Positions 41,941 to 51,351 are shown, numbered from the stretch's first letter. The stretch is 51,351 bases of DNA from Sporosarcina sp. NCCP-2222 (GCF_023168145.1 NZ_BQYK01000003.1:1-51351), one strand, 5' to 3'. The notes: a model not told the origin generated them from the letters alone. A program made the numbers and translations.

Positions 41941-43137
41941 TTATTTCCAGTTCTTTTCAACAAATTCACGCATCCGTTTAATTGCTTCCTCAAGTAAATC
42001 GATCGATGTCGCATATGAAAGGCGGATTGTATCCGGAGAACCAAAACCGGAACCTGGAATAACTGCGACTTTTGCTTCTGTTAATAAAGCGGAAGCAAAC
42101 TCATCGACATTTGAAAAGCCTGTTTTCTCAACCGCTTCCGATACTTCAGGCAGCAAGTAAAATGCCCCTTGAGGCTTTACAACTTTAAAACCTGGAATAG
42201 CGGCAAGTTGCGGATATACCTTTTCCAAACGTGATTGGAAATCTTGTCTCATTTCCTCTACAGCATCTTGCGGCCCATTATACGCTTCGATAGTAGCATA
42301 TTGGGATGTGGTCGTCGGATTTGATGTAGAGTGGCTTGCCAAGTTCGTCATCGCTGAAACGACTTCTTTATCACCGGCAATATAACCAATTCTCCACCCT
42401 GTCATGGAGTGAGATTTGGAAACACCATTAATAATAAAAGTCCGCTGTTTTGCATCTTCTGATAGCTGGGCAATCGATGTATGCTTCGCATCTCCGTAAA
42501 TCAGCTTCTCATAAATTTCATCCGAAATGATCCAAATATCCTTCTCTTTGCAGACTTCAGCTATTTGTTTCAGTTCCTCATCCGAATAGATCATACCGGT
42601 AGGATTTCCCGGCGAATTCACGATAACCGCCTTTGTTTTTTCCGTGATGGCTGCACGAATTTGTTCAGCCGTCACTTTAAAGTGCGCATCCGCTCCCGCT
42701 TCTACGAAGACAGGTTCTCCGCCAGCCAGTTTGACCTGCTCCGGGTAGCTGACCCAGTATGGTACAGGGATGATGACTTCGTCTCCAGGATTAATGATGA
42801 CCTGAAATAGTGTATAGAGGACATGCTTGGCACCGACGCCTACCATGATCTCATTGCGGGCGTATGCAAGCCCTTGATCTCGCTTCAGCTTTTCAATGAT
42901 GGCATCCTTAAGAGCGGGAAGGCCTCCGGAAGGCGTATACTTCGTCTTTCCATCTTTCATCGACTCATACGCCGCTTCTAGGATGTTTGCCGGTGTATTA
43001 TAATCCGGTTCGCCCGCTCCAAGGCCAATCACGTCAATGCCGGCATCCTTCATTTCCTTTGCCTTCGCTGTAATGGCCAATGTTGTTGAAGGGGTTAATG
43101 TACTAACTCTCGATGCCAATTCCTTTGTCAATTTCAT
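41941..43137 (-). CDS. aspB: Aspartate aminotransferase AspB
   Basis: The 398-aa class I aminotransferase has NSPGNPTGMIYS, YEKLIYGD and the PLP-Lys motif SKSHSMTGWRIGYIAG (Lys near 239). It makes aspartate from oxaloacetate and glutamate. AAGGGAG precedes the ATG. It follows ypmB by 15 bp and precedes asnS, so aspartate supply and asparaginyl-tRNA synthesis share a transcript. Confidence 0.95.
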   Translation of the reverse strand: MKLTKELASRVSTLTPSTTLAITAKAKEMKDAGIDVIGLGAGEPDYNTPANILEAAYESMKDGKTKYTPSGGLPALKDAIIEKLKRDQGLAYARNEIMVGVGAKHVLYTLFQVIINPGDEVIIPVPYWVSYPEQVKLAGGEPVFVEAGADAHFKVTAEQIRAAITEKTKAVIVNSPGNPTGMIYSDEELKQIAEVCKEKDIWIISDEIYEKLIYGDAKHTSIAQLSEDAKQRTFIINGVSKSHSMTGWRIGYIAGDKEVVSAMTNLASHSTSNPTTTSQYATIEAYNGPQDAVEEMRQDFQSRLEKVYPQLAAIPGFKVVKPQGAFYLLPEVSEAVEKTGFSNVDEFASALLTEAKVAVIPGSGFGSPDTIRLSYATSIDLLEEAIKRMREFVEKNWK

Positions 43138-43152
43138 CCGCTCCCTTATGCC

Positions 43153-43644
43153 TTAAAGATTCAAGATACGTTTCCACCACTGTCCATTTTCAAAAAACAC
43201 ATAGACATAATTCAACTTGCCGTTTTCACTGCGGAATGCCACTTCCCAGATCGGGTGGTCTTCCTCCAAGCCTAACGTTACGTGGAGAATTTTCTCCACT
43301 TTCAATTCTTTTTTAACTGCCTCAATAGCTTTATCGGGTGAGATGCCATCTGCAAGTGCGACTTCGCCAACCACTTCCCCCTTATCGGTGCTGATGAAGA
43401 CGGCCTTTTCTTTGCCAGCCTCATCTTTACCATACACGGTAACGAGAGAAGTTGTTCCATTATACGCTTCGGACCGCTCAGCAGTGGCCAATTTCCCTGA
43501 GGATACAGCGACCTCAGAGCTTTTCTCGCCGACTGTAGCATACGGTTTGTTCGCATTATAGAAGACAAGGATAAAGATGGCGATTCCGAGTGCAAGCAAA
43601 AAAGCGGTTATAAATTTTATCCAATTCAGCAAAAACTTCCACAT
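43153..43644 (-). CDS. ypmB: YpmB (DUF5590/PepSY-like membrane-anchored protein)
   Basis: The 163-aa protein has one N-terminal membrane helix (about 8-30) and an extracytoplasmic part with two PepSY-like repeats, ending LNYVYVFFENGQWWKRILNL. It occupies the position of B. subtilis ypmB. Function unknown. The small ypmA gene that lies before it in B. subtilis has no room here (55 bp to dinG). Confidence 0.87.
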   Translation of the reverse strand: MWKFLLNWIKFITAFLLALGIAIFILVFYNANKPYATVGEKSSEVAVSSGKLATAERSEAYNGTTSLVTVYGKDEAGKEKAVFISTDKGEVVGEVALADGISPDKAIEAVKKELKVEKILHVTLGLEEDHPIWEVAFRSENGKLNYVYVFFENGQWWKRILNL

Positions 43645-43699
43645 CCTGTCTCGGAAACATCTCGCAATTAATTAATCAATCCGTGAGTTCTTTGGATTC

Positions 43700-46483
43700 T
43701 TATTCATTATAACAATCTTCGAGCTCGTTCACCATACGTTCAAGCGACACTTTTTTCACGGGAACGCGAGGCAAGGAATCAAGAAAACGTCTGCCATACG
43801 ACTTTGTTTCAATCCTACGATCCAAAATGATGAAGAAGCCTCTTTCCCCAGAAGACCGTACTAAACGGCCAAACCCCTGCCTCAATCGCATGATCGCCTC
43901 TGGCAATGCGTAGCCGGTAAATGGATTAATACCCAAATCCGTTAATTTGTCCGCTCTCGCTTTAAATACTGGATCATCAGGCGAAGTGAATGGAAGCCGA
44001 ACGATGATGATCGCTGATAACGCATCGCCAGGAACGTCCACCCCTTCCCAAAAACTGTTCGTCCCGAATAGGACAGACTGTTCGAACTGCCGGAATGATT
44101 TAAGCAGCTTCATACGGCTGCCCGAGCTCACACCTTGAGCAATTAACGCATATTCAGAAAGCAGTTCACTCTCCAAAATTAATTCATACGTCTGCCTCAG
44201 CATATCGAGAGATGTGAATAACGCGAACAACCTGCCTCCTGTCGCCATAACCGTCTGGACGATGGCATCTGCAACGGCTTCCACATATTCGCTCTGTGCC
44301 ACCTGCTGGATATCGGGCATATCTTTCACAATGAAGATATTCGCTCCATCATAAAAATGAGGCGGCGCCTCAAACGTCATGAACGGAACGGTCTCTCCTA
44401 TGCCGAGCTGGCGCAATACAAATCGTTTGTCCTCTTGAACAGACATTGTGCCGGAAGTCCATACAAGCCCGACGTGCTCCTTCTTTAGTTCCGAGATGAA
44501 TTGACTTATATGAGATGAACCGTCAATTGGGCTTTTTACTACAGTCAAGCTGCCTGGGATGCTGCGTCGATCTTTTTCCAGCCAGATGGCAAAGTCCTCC
44601 CTTTTTTCATCAAGAAAAATTTCAACCCAATTTCCTGCTTTGATGGCTAATTCCCGAACCCAGTAGGCCCATTCGGAAAGATAAGCCCTTTCCTTGTCTG
44701 TCATTTGGTCCTGAACAGCAGACAAGGCACTCGGGTAGGACGCTGCAAATTTATAGTATTGATACATCGATTCTGCGACACGCGCCAGCGGTTGGCTAGC
44801 AAGATGCAATGTAGCCAGCGGCACCACAATGCGATTGCTCCTGGCGCTGTTAGGCTGCTCATTCGGTGATTCCGTCAACAGGCGGATCGCATCATCGAAC
44901 GCATGCATGAACGTATCATGCAATTCGAATAGTTGATCCTTAGTATATTGGCTGAATGTCCCAAAACGTTTGTGCAGACGGTCGACTTCAAAAAGCAGCT
45001 GTCCCTCCGCGTCTGAGCTGATTTGTCCGATGACATATTTCCAATTCGTATAGGAAAGGACCGTTTCATTCGAATGATTGGCAATTTGTATCATCTGATG
45101 GGCTTCATCGACGATTAGCCCTCCAATTGATTGGAATGCTTTTTTATCGCGATAGCTATCGGATAACAGAGTCGAGTGATTGGTGATGATCAGATCCGCA
45201 TGTGGACACGAAGCTAACATCCGATTGTGGAAATCGGCAGTTTGTTCATCTTGCGGGAGAACAGAAGATTGCTTTCGGATCCTGTCCAGGAACAATTGAC
45301 CGCCTCCGGACACATTTAGTTCTGTTAAGTCACCCGTAGCGGTTTCGGTGAGCCAGACGAGAATTTGCATGATTGCAAACGTCTCATCGTATGATTCATC
45401 AATGATCCGCATTAGTTCCTCAAGCTTCCCTAAAGAAATATAATGTTCCCTGCCTTTTAGGACAGCAATGCGAAGATCGACTTCCATCATCCGGCTGATC
45501 TTGTCATAATCTTCTACAGCCATTTTGTCAATCAGATGGTTCGTTCCCGTACTAATGACGACGGGTTTGCCCTTTTTCGCAGCATACATGGCAGCCGGAA
45601 ATAAATAGCCTATCGTCTTTCCGATGCCCGTCGGTACCTCCGTTGCAATTTCCTGTTTACTCTCCAAGGCATCCCAAACAGCATCCATAAATTGAAATTG
45701 CGCTTCCCGTTTATCCACTGGATGGAACACTTTTCCTAGAAGCTCCATCTTCGCTTTGTCGTCCTTGTAAGGAAAAGGCTTAGCTGCAGCTTTGCTAAAC
45801 ACCGAATGGGTTTCTTCTCGTCTGTAAGGAATTCCCCGAAAAACAGCAAGCTGAGTTGGAAATTGTTGATCCCTGCTTTCATTCAAGGCCTGGTACATCA
45901 ACATGGAAATATCGGATCGAAGTGAAAAGGATCTGCGGTGGAGCAGTTTCAGCGTCATTTCAGGCAGCTTCCTCAATTTGTTAAGACAAGCTAAAAACAA
46001 ATGGGCTGTCGCTTCCGCATCATCATCCGCACGATGAGCTGCAGGCAAAGATATGCCCAGTTCTTCCGCAATATCTTGGAGCCGGTAACTCGGAGAAGTC
46101 GGAAATAGGATTTTTGCCAATTCAACCGTGTCAATTTTTTTACCAGACCATTTGTTTACCCTGCATCGTGTAAACTCACTTTGTAAAAAGGACAGGTCAA
46201 AGTCCGTATTATGAGCAATAAAAACTTTGCCCTCGAGCAAAGCTGACACTTCCGATGCAATGTCGTCAAACAACGGTGCATCCTTTACATCATCCTCTGT
46301 AATTGAGGTCAATTGTTGGATAAAGATCGGAATGGCCCTGCCTGGGTTAACAAATCGGGTATACTTGCTAGTTATTTTTCCATCCTCGATCAAAACAATC
46401 GCAATCTGGATAATTCGATCGCCTCTTGAAGGTGAATGGCCGGTCGTTTCCAAATCGACGACCGCATATGTATGTGTTGTCAT
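43700..46483 (-). CDS. dinG: DinG-family helicase with N-terminal DnaQ-like exonuclease
   Basis: The 927-aa protein starts at ATG 46483 (MTTHTYAVVDLETTG). A frame reaches 46603, but a promoter at about 46518 lies inside that extension. Residues 1-170 are a DnaQ-type 3'-5' exonuclease with DLETTG, HNTDFDLSFL and HRADDDAEA. The helicase part has VPTGIGKT near 283, VDEAHQ and a C-terminal RLRQGFGRLVRS motif VI. No Fe-S cysteine set is seen, as in other Gram-positive DinG. Bacillus and Staphylococcus DinG act as nucleases. Confidence 0.94.
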   Translation of the reverse strand: MTTHTYAVVDLETTGHSPSRGDRIIQIAIVLIEDGKITSKYTRFVNPGRAIPIFIQQLTSITEDDVKDAPLFDDIASEVSALLEGKVFIAHNTDFDLSFLQSEFTRCRVNKWSGKKIDTVELAKILFPTSPSYRLQDIAEELGISLPAAHRADDDAEATAHLFLACLNKLRKLPEMTLKLLHRRSFSLRSDISMLMYQALNESRDQQFPTQLAVFRGIPYRREETHSVFSKAAAKPFPYKDDKAKMELLGKVFHPVDKREAQFQFMDAVWDALESKQEIATEVPTGIGKTIGYLFPAAMYAAKKGKPVVISTGTNHLIDKMAVEDYDKISRMMEVDLRIAVLKGREHYISLGKLEELMRIIDESYDETFAIMQILVWLTETATGDLTELNVSGGGQLFLDRIRKQSSVLPQDEQTADFHNRMLASCPHADLIITNHSTLLSDSYRDKKAFQSIGGLIVDEAHQMIQIANHSNETVLSYTNWKYVIGQISSDAEGQLLFEVDRLHKRFGTFSQYTKDQLFELHDTFMHAFDDAIRLLTESPNEQPNSARSNRIVVPLATLHLASQPLARVAESMYQYYKFAASYPSALSAVQDQMTDKERAYLSEWAYWVRELAIKAGNWVEIFLDEKREDFAIWLEKDRRSIPGSLTVVKSPIDGSSHISQFISELKKEHVGLVWTSGTMSVQEDKRFVLRQLGIGETVPFMTFEAPPHFYDGANIFIVKDMPDIQQVAQSEYVEAVADAIVQTVMATGGRLFALFTSLDMLRQTYELILESELLSEYALIAQGVSSGSRMKLLKSFRQFEQSVLFGTNSFWEGVDVPGDALSAIIIVRLPFTSPDDPVFKARADKLTDLGINPFTGYALPEAIMRLRQGFGRLVRSSGERGFFIILDRRIETKSYGRRFLDSLPRVPVKKVSLERMVNELEDCYNE

Positions 46484-46517
46484 TCCATCATCATCTTCCT
46501 GTTTGGATACTACACGG

Positions 46518-46526
46518 ATTGTACCA
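46518..46526 (-). promoter_or_regulatory. Extended minus-10 of dinG
   Basis: TGGTACAAT on the minus strand, 34 bp upstream of the dinG ATG. The minus-35 is poor. It supports the downstream start at 46483. Confidence 0.45.
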
Positions 46527-46564
46527 TACAAACGGTTCTGAATAGAGGATTTTGCTGTTTTAAA

Positions 46565-46632
46565 ACTAAAAAAGAGGACGGGCCTTGTGGAATCCGCCTC
46601 CAATTGCCAGGTAAATCCGTCAATTGGAGGCG
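46565..46632 (-). terminator. Terminator/attenuator-like structure between panD and dinG
   Basis: On the minus strand CGCCTCCAATTG and CAATTGGAGGCG form a perfect 12-bp stem with a 14-nt loop. The right arm overlaps GAGGCGG, which can instead pair with CCGTCCTC just before TTTTTT. The second structure is a normal terminator for panBCD; the first would compete with it. Confidence 0.6.
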
Positions 46633-46664
46633 TACACGCAGCCTGACATCCTCAGAGCATCCGA

Positions 46665-47045
46665 TTATACCGTCATGCTTGGTTTTTCCACAATCCGTTC
46701 TTTAATTCTATTATTTTCGTCCATAATGAGGACGGTAGGCGCATGATGTTTTGCTTCTTCATCCGAAACATAGATATACGAAATGACAATAATGATATCT
46801 CCCGGCTGAACGAGACGTGCTGCTGCACCATTTACACACATGACCCGGCTGCCGCGCTCACCGGCAATGATATACGTCTCAAATCGCGCGCCATTATTAT
46901 TGTTGACGATATGCACTTTCTCATTATGAAGCAATCCGGCTGCATCTAGTAGATCCTGATCAATCGTAATGCTTCCCACGTAATTCAAATTTGCTTCTGT
47001 CACAACTGCGCGATGCAGTTTGCTATTCATCATCATTCTGAACAT
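46665..47045 (-). CDS. panD: Aspartate 1-decarboxylase PanD
   Basis: The 126-aa proenzyme contains YVGSITID; it self-cleaves between Gly 24 and Ser 25 to form the pyruvoyl cofactor. It decarboxylates aspartate to beta-alanine for pantothenate. Its ATG overlaps the end of panC by 13 bp, with AAAGGATG upstream. The last gene of panBCD. Confidence 0.97.
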   Translation of the reverse strand: MFRMMMNSKLHRAVVTEANLNYVGSITIDQDLLDAAGLLHNEKVHIVNNNNGARFETYIIAGERGSRVMCVNGAAARLVQPGDIIIVISYIYVSDEEAKHHAPTVLIMDENNRIKERIVEKPSMTV

Positions 47046-47899
47046 GAAGTATCATCCTTTGTTGACATAATAATATTATCTATCAATCTAGTTTTGGAGA
47101 ATTTCACAGCACAAGCCAAGATAATTTCAGAGTCCTCATCAATTGCTTCGCTAAGATTTGGATACGACAGCACGTTGGCGTAATCGACTTTACCAGATGT
47201 CTCCTGCGTAATAAATTCGACCATCGCCTTTTCGATCTCATGTGGTGCAGCAATGCCGACCATTCGTTGGCCGTGCTGCAACGCTTTGTAGATTCCCGGC
47301 GCTTCGCTCCTTTCTATTGCACTCAAATTGACATTTCTTGAGCTTTTAGCAAGACCATCCGACTCCCGTACCGTCGGAACACGCACGATTTCTGTCCGAA
47401 GATTAAAATCACGGACAAATGTTTCGATAATGGCAAGCTGTTGTGCGTCTTTCATTCCGAAATAGGACCGGTCAGGATCTACCATATTGAAAAGTTTCAA
47501 TAGGACTTTCAAAACACCATCAAAATGGCCTGGCCTCGATGCGCCGCACAAAACTTCCGCCTGCCGGCCGGGCAGAATACGGATTCCTCCGTCGGTCGGA
47601 TACATTTCCATAGCGGACGGTGTGAATAAAAAATCTACCCCCGCCTCTTTGGCAAGCGCCATATCACGCTCCAAATCCCTTGGATATGCTTCGTAGTCCT
47701 CTCCTGGCCCGAATTGCGCCGGATTGACAAAAATACTCATGACCACGATGTCATTATCTTCTTTCGCCTTAGAAACTAGCGATAAATGTCCTTCATGCAA
47801 GAAACCCATCGTTGGCACAAAGCCGATCGATCTTCCGTTCCGATTGTTACGATCCAGATGTGTTATTAGTTCGTTTCTAGTAGTAATTACTTCCATCAT
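47033..47899 (-). CDS. panC: Pantothenate synthetase PanC
   Basis: The 288-aa enzyme has the HIGH-like motif [11 protein letters not shown], the [19 protein letters not shown] loop, and [21 protein letters not shown]. It joins pantoate and beta-alanine using ATP. GAGGACATAG precedes the ATG; the gap to panB is 17 bp. Confidence 0.97.
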   Translation of the reverse strand: MMEVITTRNELITHLDRNNRNGRSIGFVPTMGFLHEGHLSLVSKAKEDNDIVVMSIFVNPAQFGPGEDYEAYPRDLERDMALAKEAGVDFLFTPSAMEMYPTDGGIRILPGRQAEVLCGASRPGHFDGVLKVLLKLFNMVDPDRSYFGMKDAQQLAIIETFVRDFNLRTEIVRVPTVRESDGLAKSSRNVNLSAIERSEAPGIYKALQHGQRMVGIAAPHEIEKAMVEFITQETSGKVDYANVLSYPNLSEAIDEDSEIILACAVKFSKTRLIDNIIMSTKDDTSCSE

Positions 47900-47916
47900 C
47901 TATGTCCTCTTCTCTT

Positions 47917-48750
47917 TCAATTTCCTCCGTACAAGGCAGCCAGCTCTTCTTCTTTCATTGTGAAACTATGCTTGGCTGTTGGAAATTCTCCTTGTTTGAC
48001 AGCGCGTTTGTACGCCATAAGGCCGTGCGTAATCTCGGAACCAATATTGGCATATGCTTCAACGAATTTTGGCACATGGTGTTTTCCGTATTGGACTGTG
48101 TCATGGAAAACAAGCACCTGGCCGTCCACCGCACTTCCTGCACCAATGCCAATGACTGGTACAGACACGGCTTTTGCCAGTTCGTCTGCAAGCTGGTGAG
48201 GAATGCATTCTACGACAATCATGCATGCGCCGGCGTTCTCGCAAGCCTTCGCATCACGAATAAGCTGCTGCGCCGCTTCAGCCGTCTTCCCCTGAACCTT
48301 GTAACCGCCAATGACAGCGGCCGATTGTGGAAGTAGGCCAAGATGCGCTACAACTGGAATACCTGTTGAAGTGAGCAGCCGAATGCCATCAATCACTTTG
48401 CCGGCCCCTTCCAACTTAAGTGCATTTGCACCCGTCTCCTGAAACAGACGCATTGCGTTCTGTAGCGTGCGGTCTTCCGAGCCATGGTACGTCCCGAATG
48501 GCATATCGACGACAATGAATGTGTCCCGTGCTCCTCTACGCACCGCTTTGCCGTGGTGTACCATGTCTTCCACCGTTACAGAAACAGTAGAATCGTATCC
48601 GAGGACGACCATGCCTAGAGAGTCTCCAACGAGAAGAACATCCATTTCTGCCTCCTCTGCCAATTGGGCAGAAGGATAATCATAAGCGGTCAGCATCACG
48701 ATCTTTTCTCCATTTTGCTTCATTTTCAAAAAATCTGCCGTGCTCTTCAT
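47917..48750 (-). CDS. panB: Ketopantoate hydroxymethyltransferase PanB
   Basis: The 277-aa enzyme has the family text [38 protein letters not shown] with metal-binding Asp residues and the catalytic Glu in IVVECIP. It makes ketopantoate from alpha-ketoisovalerate and methylene-THF. It is the first gene of panBCD; GAGGGAGATGG precedes the ATG. Confidence 0.97.
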   Translation of the reverse strand: MKSTADFLKMKQNGEKIVMLTAYDYPSAQLAEEAEMDVLLVGDSLGMVVLGYDSTVSVTVEDMVHHGKAVRRGARDTFIVVDMPFGTYHGSEDRTLQNAMRLFQETGANALKLEGAGKVIDGIRLLTSTGIPVVAHLGLLPQSAAVIGGYKVQGKTAEAAQQLIRDAKACENAGACMIVVECIPHQLADELAKAVSVPVIGIGAGSAVDGQVLVFHDTVQYGKHHVPKFVEAYANIGSEITHGLMAYKRAVKQGEFPTAKHSFTMKEEELAALYGGN

Positions 48751-49050
48751 TTACAACCATCTCCCTCTCGATTAAGTTCAACACTGAAGGCCATGCGTTC
48801 GAACTGTCTCTTAGAGAAAACCGAAGTTGAATGTCTACGCTGTAATCTGCAAAAACAAATAAAAACCCTTCCAATCCAAAAAAGGACAGAAGGGTTGTGT
48901 TGTAAGCAGTAATGGTTTCCTCCGTCCCTGTCTTTTTCAAGATCAAGGCAGAACTTATAAAATTTCAAGACATGCCGATAACAGGTGCAGTTCGGTGATG
49001 ATACTGCCCTTCAGCCTTACTATAACAAAACGCATAATCGTTGTATACCG
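48751..49050 (-). other. 300-bp gap between birA and panBCD
   Basis: The gap holds the birA terminator at 48857-48896 and then about 105 bp ahead of panB. Beyond the terminator I see only a weak promoter candidate (TAGACA, 18 bp, TAAGAG) and no riboswitch or recognisable binding site. The part between birA and its terminator (48897-49050) shows nothing further. Confidence 0.5.
48857..48896 (-). terminator. Terminator of the bshA-cca-birA unit
   Basis: AACCCTTC and GAAGGGTT form an 8-bp stem around a 17-nt loop, followed on the minus strand by TTTATTTG. Confidence 0.75.
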
Positions 49051-50034
49051 TTATTTTGCCATTTGGATATCCGCTGAATAAATTCCCCGGATTGATCCAT
49101 CATCAAGTCTTAGTTCCAACAGTCCTTCATCGGAAATGCCAATTGCTGTTCCTTCAATCGTCTCGTTTAACATGACGGCACGGACTCGTTTGCCAACTGT
49201 ATTGGAATAACTCTCCCAGAGTAATTTAATCGGCGCGAATCCATTCTTCTCATACATTTTTGTATATAACTCCAAATAATAAAGAATGGCTGCAACCAAA
49301 CGGGACCGATCGACCTTTTCGCCGGTTACCAAATGTAGAGACGTGGCAATTTCTCTTAATTCATCGGAAAAGTCGGTTTCTTCCTGATTCGCGTTGATAC
49401 CCATTCCAAGAATGATCGCTTTGACCCGATCCATATCCGCTTGTAATTCTGTAAGGATGCCGGTCATTTTCTTGCCGTTTATCAGTATATCATTCGGCCA
49501 TTTGATTGTTGGCTGCACATCAGCCACTTCTTCCATGGCCCGGACAATGGCAACCGCCGCCACTAGTGTCATTTGCGGTGCTTGCTGGGGCATGAGAGAT
49601 GGCCGAATGATCAAGCTCATCCAAATCCCTTTTCGAGCCGATGAAGACCACGGGCGCGACATTCTGCCTTTTCCGGCTGTCTGCTCCTCTGCAATGATCA
49701 ACGTCCCGTCTGAAGCCCCATTTTGAGCTTCTTCATGGGCAATGGATTGTGTAGTAGGACAGCTTTCATAATACTGGATGTGCCTGCCGTAATTGTTTGT
49801 CTTCAAATGGCGCTGAATCGCCGCTGCATTCACAATATCCGGTGTATCTAACAAATAATATCCTTTTTTCCTTACAGAGCCGATTTGATAGCCGTCGGAC
49901 TCCAATTCCTTTATATACTTCCAGACTGCGGTACGGGAAACACCCATTCGGTCTGCCATGTCCTGGCCAGAAACCGGTGTCCCGCCACTCATCATCAACT
50001 GTTTTAAAATTTCATCTTTGCCTCGTAAACTCAT
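49051..50034 (-). CDS. birA: Biotin-protein ligase and biotin operon repressor BirA
   Basis: The 327-aa protein has an N-terminal winged helix (VSGQDMADRMGVSRTAVWKYIKELESDGY), a catalytic core with the biotinyl-AMP loop EQTAGKGRMSRPWSS (in place of G-R-G-R-x-G-R) and KWPNDIL, then a C-terminal SH3-like domain. It biotinylates carboxylases and represses biotin genes. Its start overlaps the cca end by 23 bp; AAGGGATGG lies upstream. Confidence 0.96.
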   Translation of the reverse strand: MSLRGKDEILKQLMMSGGTPVSGQDMADRMGVSRTAVWKYIKELESDGYQIGSVRKKGYYLLDTPDIVNAAAIQRHLKTNNYGRHIQYYESCPTTQSIAHEEAQNGASDGTLIIAEEQTAGKGRMSRPWSSSARKGIWMSLIIRPSLMPQQAPQMTLVAAVAIVRAMEEVADVQPTIKWPNDILINGKKMTGILTELQADMDRVKAIILGMGINANQEETDFSDELREIATSLHLVTGEKVDRSRLVAAILYYLELYTKMYEKNGFAPIKLLWESYSNTVGKRVRAVMLNETIEGTAIGISDEGLLELRLDDGSIRGIYSADIQMAK

Positions 50035-51205
50035 GGAGAAACCATCCCTTTATCTCTTCACTGTCGTTCCTGCAGTCACCAAGAATGACTGCCCGTTCGA
50101 TTGTATCCAACCACTCGCCTACCCAGCGGCCTCCTTTTGCTTTGGACCAAGCAAGAAGGTCCGTTCCTGTCACGGCAAGCTCTTGTTTTGAGCGGATCGG
50201 CAATGCAGCGATCTTTTCTCGAATTTCATTCGGGCCGAGGAACGGCTTATCCGGATGCAGGCATTGATAAATTGCTTCCGCTGCAAGGAGTACCTGCTCC
50301 CCCCATCGATAATAATCGAGATTAGAATAAAATTGTGCTTCCCTTGTTTGGAGTACCTCCTGTATGGACCGCAAAAAAGTTTTTTCCGTATTGGACATTT
50401 TATAGGCACGTGTCAGCTGCAAAGGTTCCAAATCACCCGTCATCATCAAAGTCGCCCAGCCTTCTAGCGAGGTTTGAAAAGGACCATGAAGACAGGAGGC
50501 TGCCCTGAACGTTTCAGGATATGCCGGCAAATGCGCACCAATTCCCGTGTCATGAATGTACTCGAATGCCCTCGTCGGTTCCTTGCCGAGGAATAGCTTG
50601 TCCCACTCAGCCTTTAGCCGCTCCGCTGCGATATGTTCGATCTCCTTAGCCAAAAGTTCAATTGCATCGCAGGTCGAATCTTCAATGGCAAAGCCAAGAA
50701 CGGAGGAAAAACGTATTGCTCGGAACATGCGGAGGGCATCTTCCTTGAAACGTTCCTCTGCAGCTCCAACTGCCCGGATCAAACGTTTGTCGATGTCTTG
50801 TTTTCCTCCGAAAGGATCAATCAGTCTCCCATCAAGTGACAAGGCCATCGCATTCATTGTAAAATCACGCCGTTTTAAATCTTCCTCGAGTGATCTGACA
50901 AATGTCACTTCGTCTGGTCTTCGATGATCCGAATAGGTGCCTTCCGTTCGATAGGTTGTCACCTCTATCGGTTCACCCTCAAACAGAACAAGAACGGTGC
51001 CATGTTGAATCCCGACGTCTACAGTATTCGGAAAAACCTCCTTCACTTCTTTAGGAGTGGCAGACGTTGCTATGTCGATATCGGATGCCTCTTTTCCTAA
51101 CAAAAGATCTCGCACTGCTCCCCCCACAAAAACCGCTTCGTATCCCGCAGACAGGAGCTTTGATACGACTCCTCTGCTGGCACTTGTCCCAAATGAATAG
51201 CTCAT
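50012..51205 (-). CDS. cca: CCA tRNA nucleotidyltransferase
   Basis: The 397-aa class II enzyme has VGGAVRDLLLGKEASDIDIATSATP with the metal-binding D-x-D, the RRDFTMNAMALSLDG motif and EEDLKRRDF, plus the nucleotide-selecting ERLKAEWDKLFLG motif. It adds or repairs the 3' CCA of tRNAs without a template. Its ATG overlaps the bshA stop (ATGA). Confidence 0.96.
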   Translation of the reverse strand: MSYSFGTSASRGVVSKLLSAGYEAVFVGGAVRDLLLGKEASDIDIATSATPKEVKEVFPNTVDVGIQHGTVLVLFEGEPIEVTTYRTEGTYSDHRRPDEVTFVRSLEEDLKRRDFTMNAMALSLDGRLIDPFGGKQDIDKRLIRAVGAAEERFKEDALRMFRAIRFSSVLGFAIEDSTCDAIELLAKEIEHIAAERLKAEWDKLFLGKEPTRAFEYIHDTGIGAHLPAYPETFRAASCLHGPFQTSLEGWATLMMTGDLEPLQLTRAYKMSNTEKTFLRSIQEVLQTREAQFYSNLDYYRWGEQVLLAAEAIYQCLHPDKPFLGPNEIREKIAALPIRSKQELAVTGTDLLAWSKAKGGRWVGEWLDTIERAVILGDCRNDSEEIKGWFLHEFTRQR

Positions 51206-51351
51206 TTCCTACCCGCCATTTCATAATAAAGGTTTTCATAACGTTCGACGATGGATGCCGAGTCAAATCGGTTTGGAACAGTTTGCAGTGCGTTTTGCTT
51301 GAACAACTCGAGCAATGAGGCGTCCTGCAGCAGGCTAAGTGCCTTTTCAGC
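51202..51351 (-). CDS. bshA: C-terminal end of the bacillithiol glycosyltransferase BshA (partial)
   Basis: The last 49 codons of a frame cut by the window edge are present, ending ERYENLYYEMAGRK. The pattern AEKALSLLQDASLLELFKQN followed by FDSASIVERYENLYY is the normal end of a GT4 glycosyltransferase. The position before cca-birA identifies it as bshA, which joins GlcNAc to malate in bacillithiol synthesis. Identity rests on synteny plus this short piece. Confidence 0.8.
   Translation of the reverse strand, partial: AEKALSLLQDASLLELFKQNALQTVPNRFDSASIVERYENLYYEMAGRK

Noticed and set aside
46484..46603. N-terminal extension of DinG
   Set aside because: The family starts at the exonuclease domain; the extension contains a promoter-like sequence and part of the panD-dinG hairpin.
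48680..48946. 88-aa frame over the panB leader
   Set aside because: It crosses the birA terminator and the panB ribosome site and has no family features.

Overview
The window is ordinary chromosomal DNA from a low-to-mid GC, spore-former-type Firmicute (order Bacillales). Gene content and order match the Bacillus subtilis region bshA-cca-birA-panBCD-dinG-ypmB-aspB-asnS-dnaD-nth-ypoC / recU-ponA / yppE-mrfA...mrfB / gpsB-rnpB-ypsC-ypvA / dynA. Protein divergence, frequent TTG and GTG starts and the ATACGAG-type intergenic arrays suggest a Planococcaceae (Caryophanaceae) member such as Sporosarcina. That genus guess is an inference.

Layout. 1-71 looks like the end of an IS3-family element cut by the window edge. 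144-5014 (minus) is an ABC exporter operon (one ATPase, two different permeases) followed by three small genes of unknown function. 5133-5583 is a striking tandem array: eleven 41-bp units without a single indel, each unit made of a 21-bp and a 20-bp half that both begin with CTCGTAT. 5684-9589 holds NAD-salvage genes: a Nudix/winged-helix regulator, a SRPBCC gene broken by one TGA codon, an unknown gene, and a pnuC-nadR operon with a strong promoter and an operator-like palindrome. 9736-13956 holds a flavin amine oxidase, an MFS transporter, a DUF4385 protein, the niacin repressor NiaR and a small lipoprotein. 13964-17533 is a run of small membrane, lipoprotein and unknown genes with an inverted-repeat-bounded non-coding element. 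17763-20191 has cspD, a ypeQ-like zinc-finger protein, an RNase HI-like protein, a metallophosphoesterase and a sulfurtransferase.

20206-29947 is core: the double dynamin DynA, a CheX-like phosphatase, the XPD-like helicase YpvA, the rRNA methyltransferase YpsC, the RNase P RNA, GpsB and the exonuclease MrfB. MrfB is separated from its helicase partner MrfA (32097-34400) by the lipid II flippase gene amj and a membrane protein gene. 34397-38287 has yppE and, divergent from it, recU-ponA. A second, shorter copy of the CTCGTAT array lies at about 38494-38680 between the facing terminators of ponA and ypoC. 38873-51351 (all minus) is the replication, repair, amino-acid and cofactor block ypoC-nth-dnaD-asnS-aspB-ypmB-dinG-panD-panC-panB-birA-cca and the 3' end of bshA.

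Functionally the window links NAD supply and control (Nudix regulator, PnuC, NadR, NiaR), pantothenate/CoA and biotin (PanBCD, BirA), cell wall growth and division (PonA, GpsB, Amj), membrane repair (DynA) and DNA repair (RecU, Nth, MrfA, MrfB, DinG, YpvA). The best candidate for something undescribed is the pair of helically phased 41-bp arrays in untranscribed gaps.
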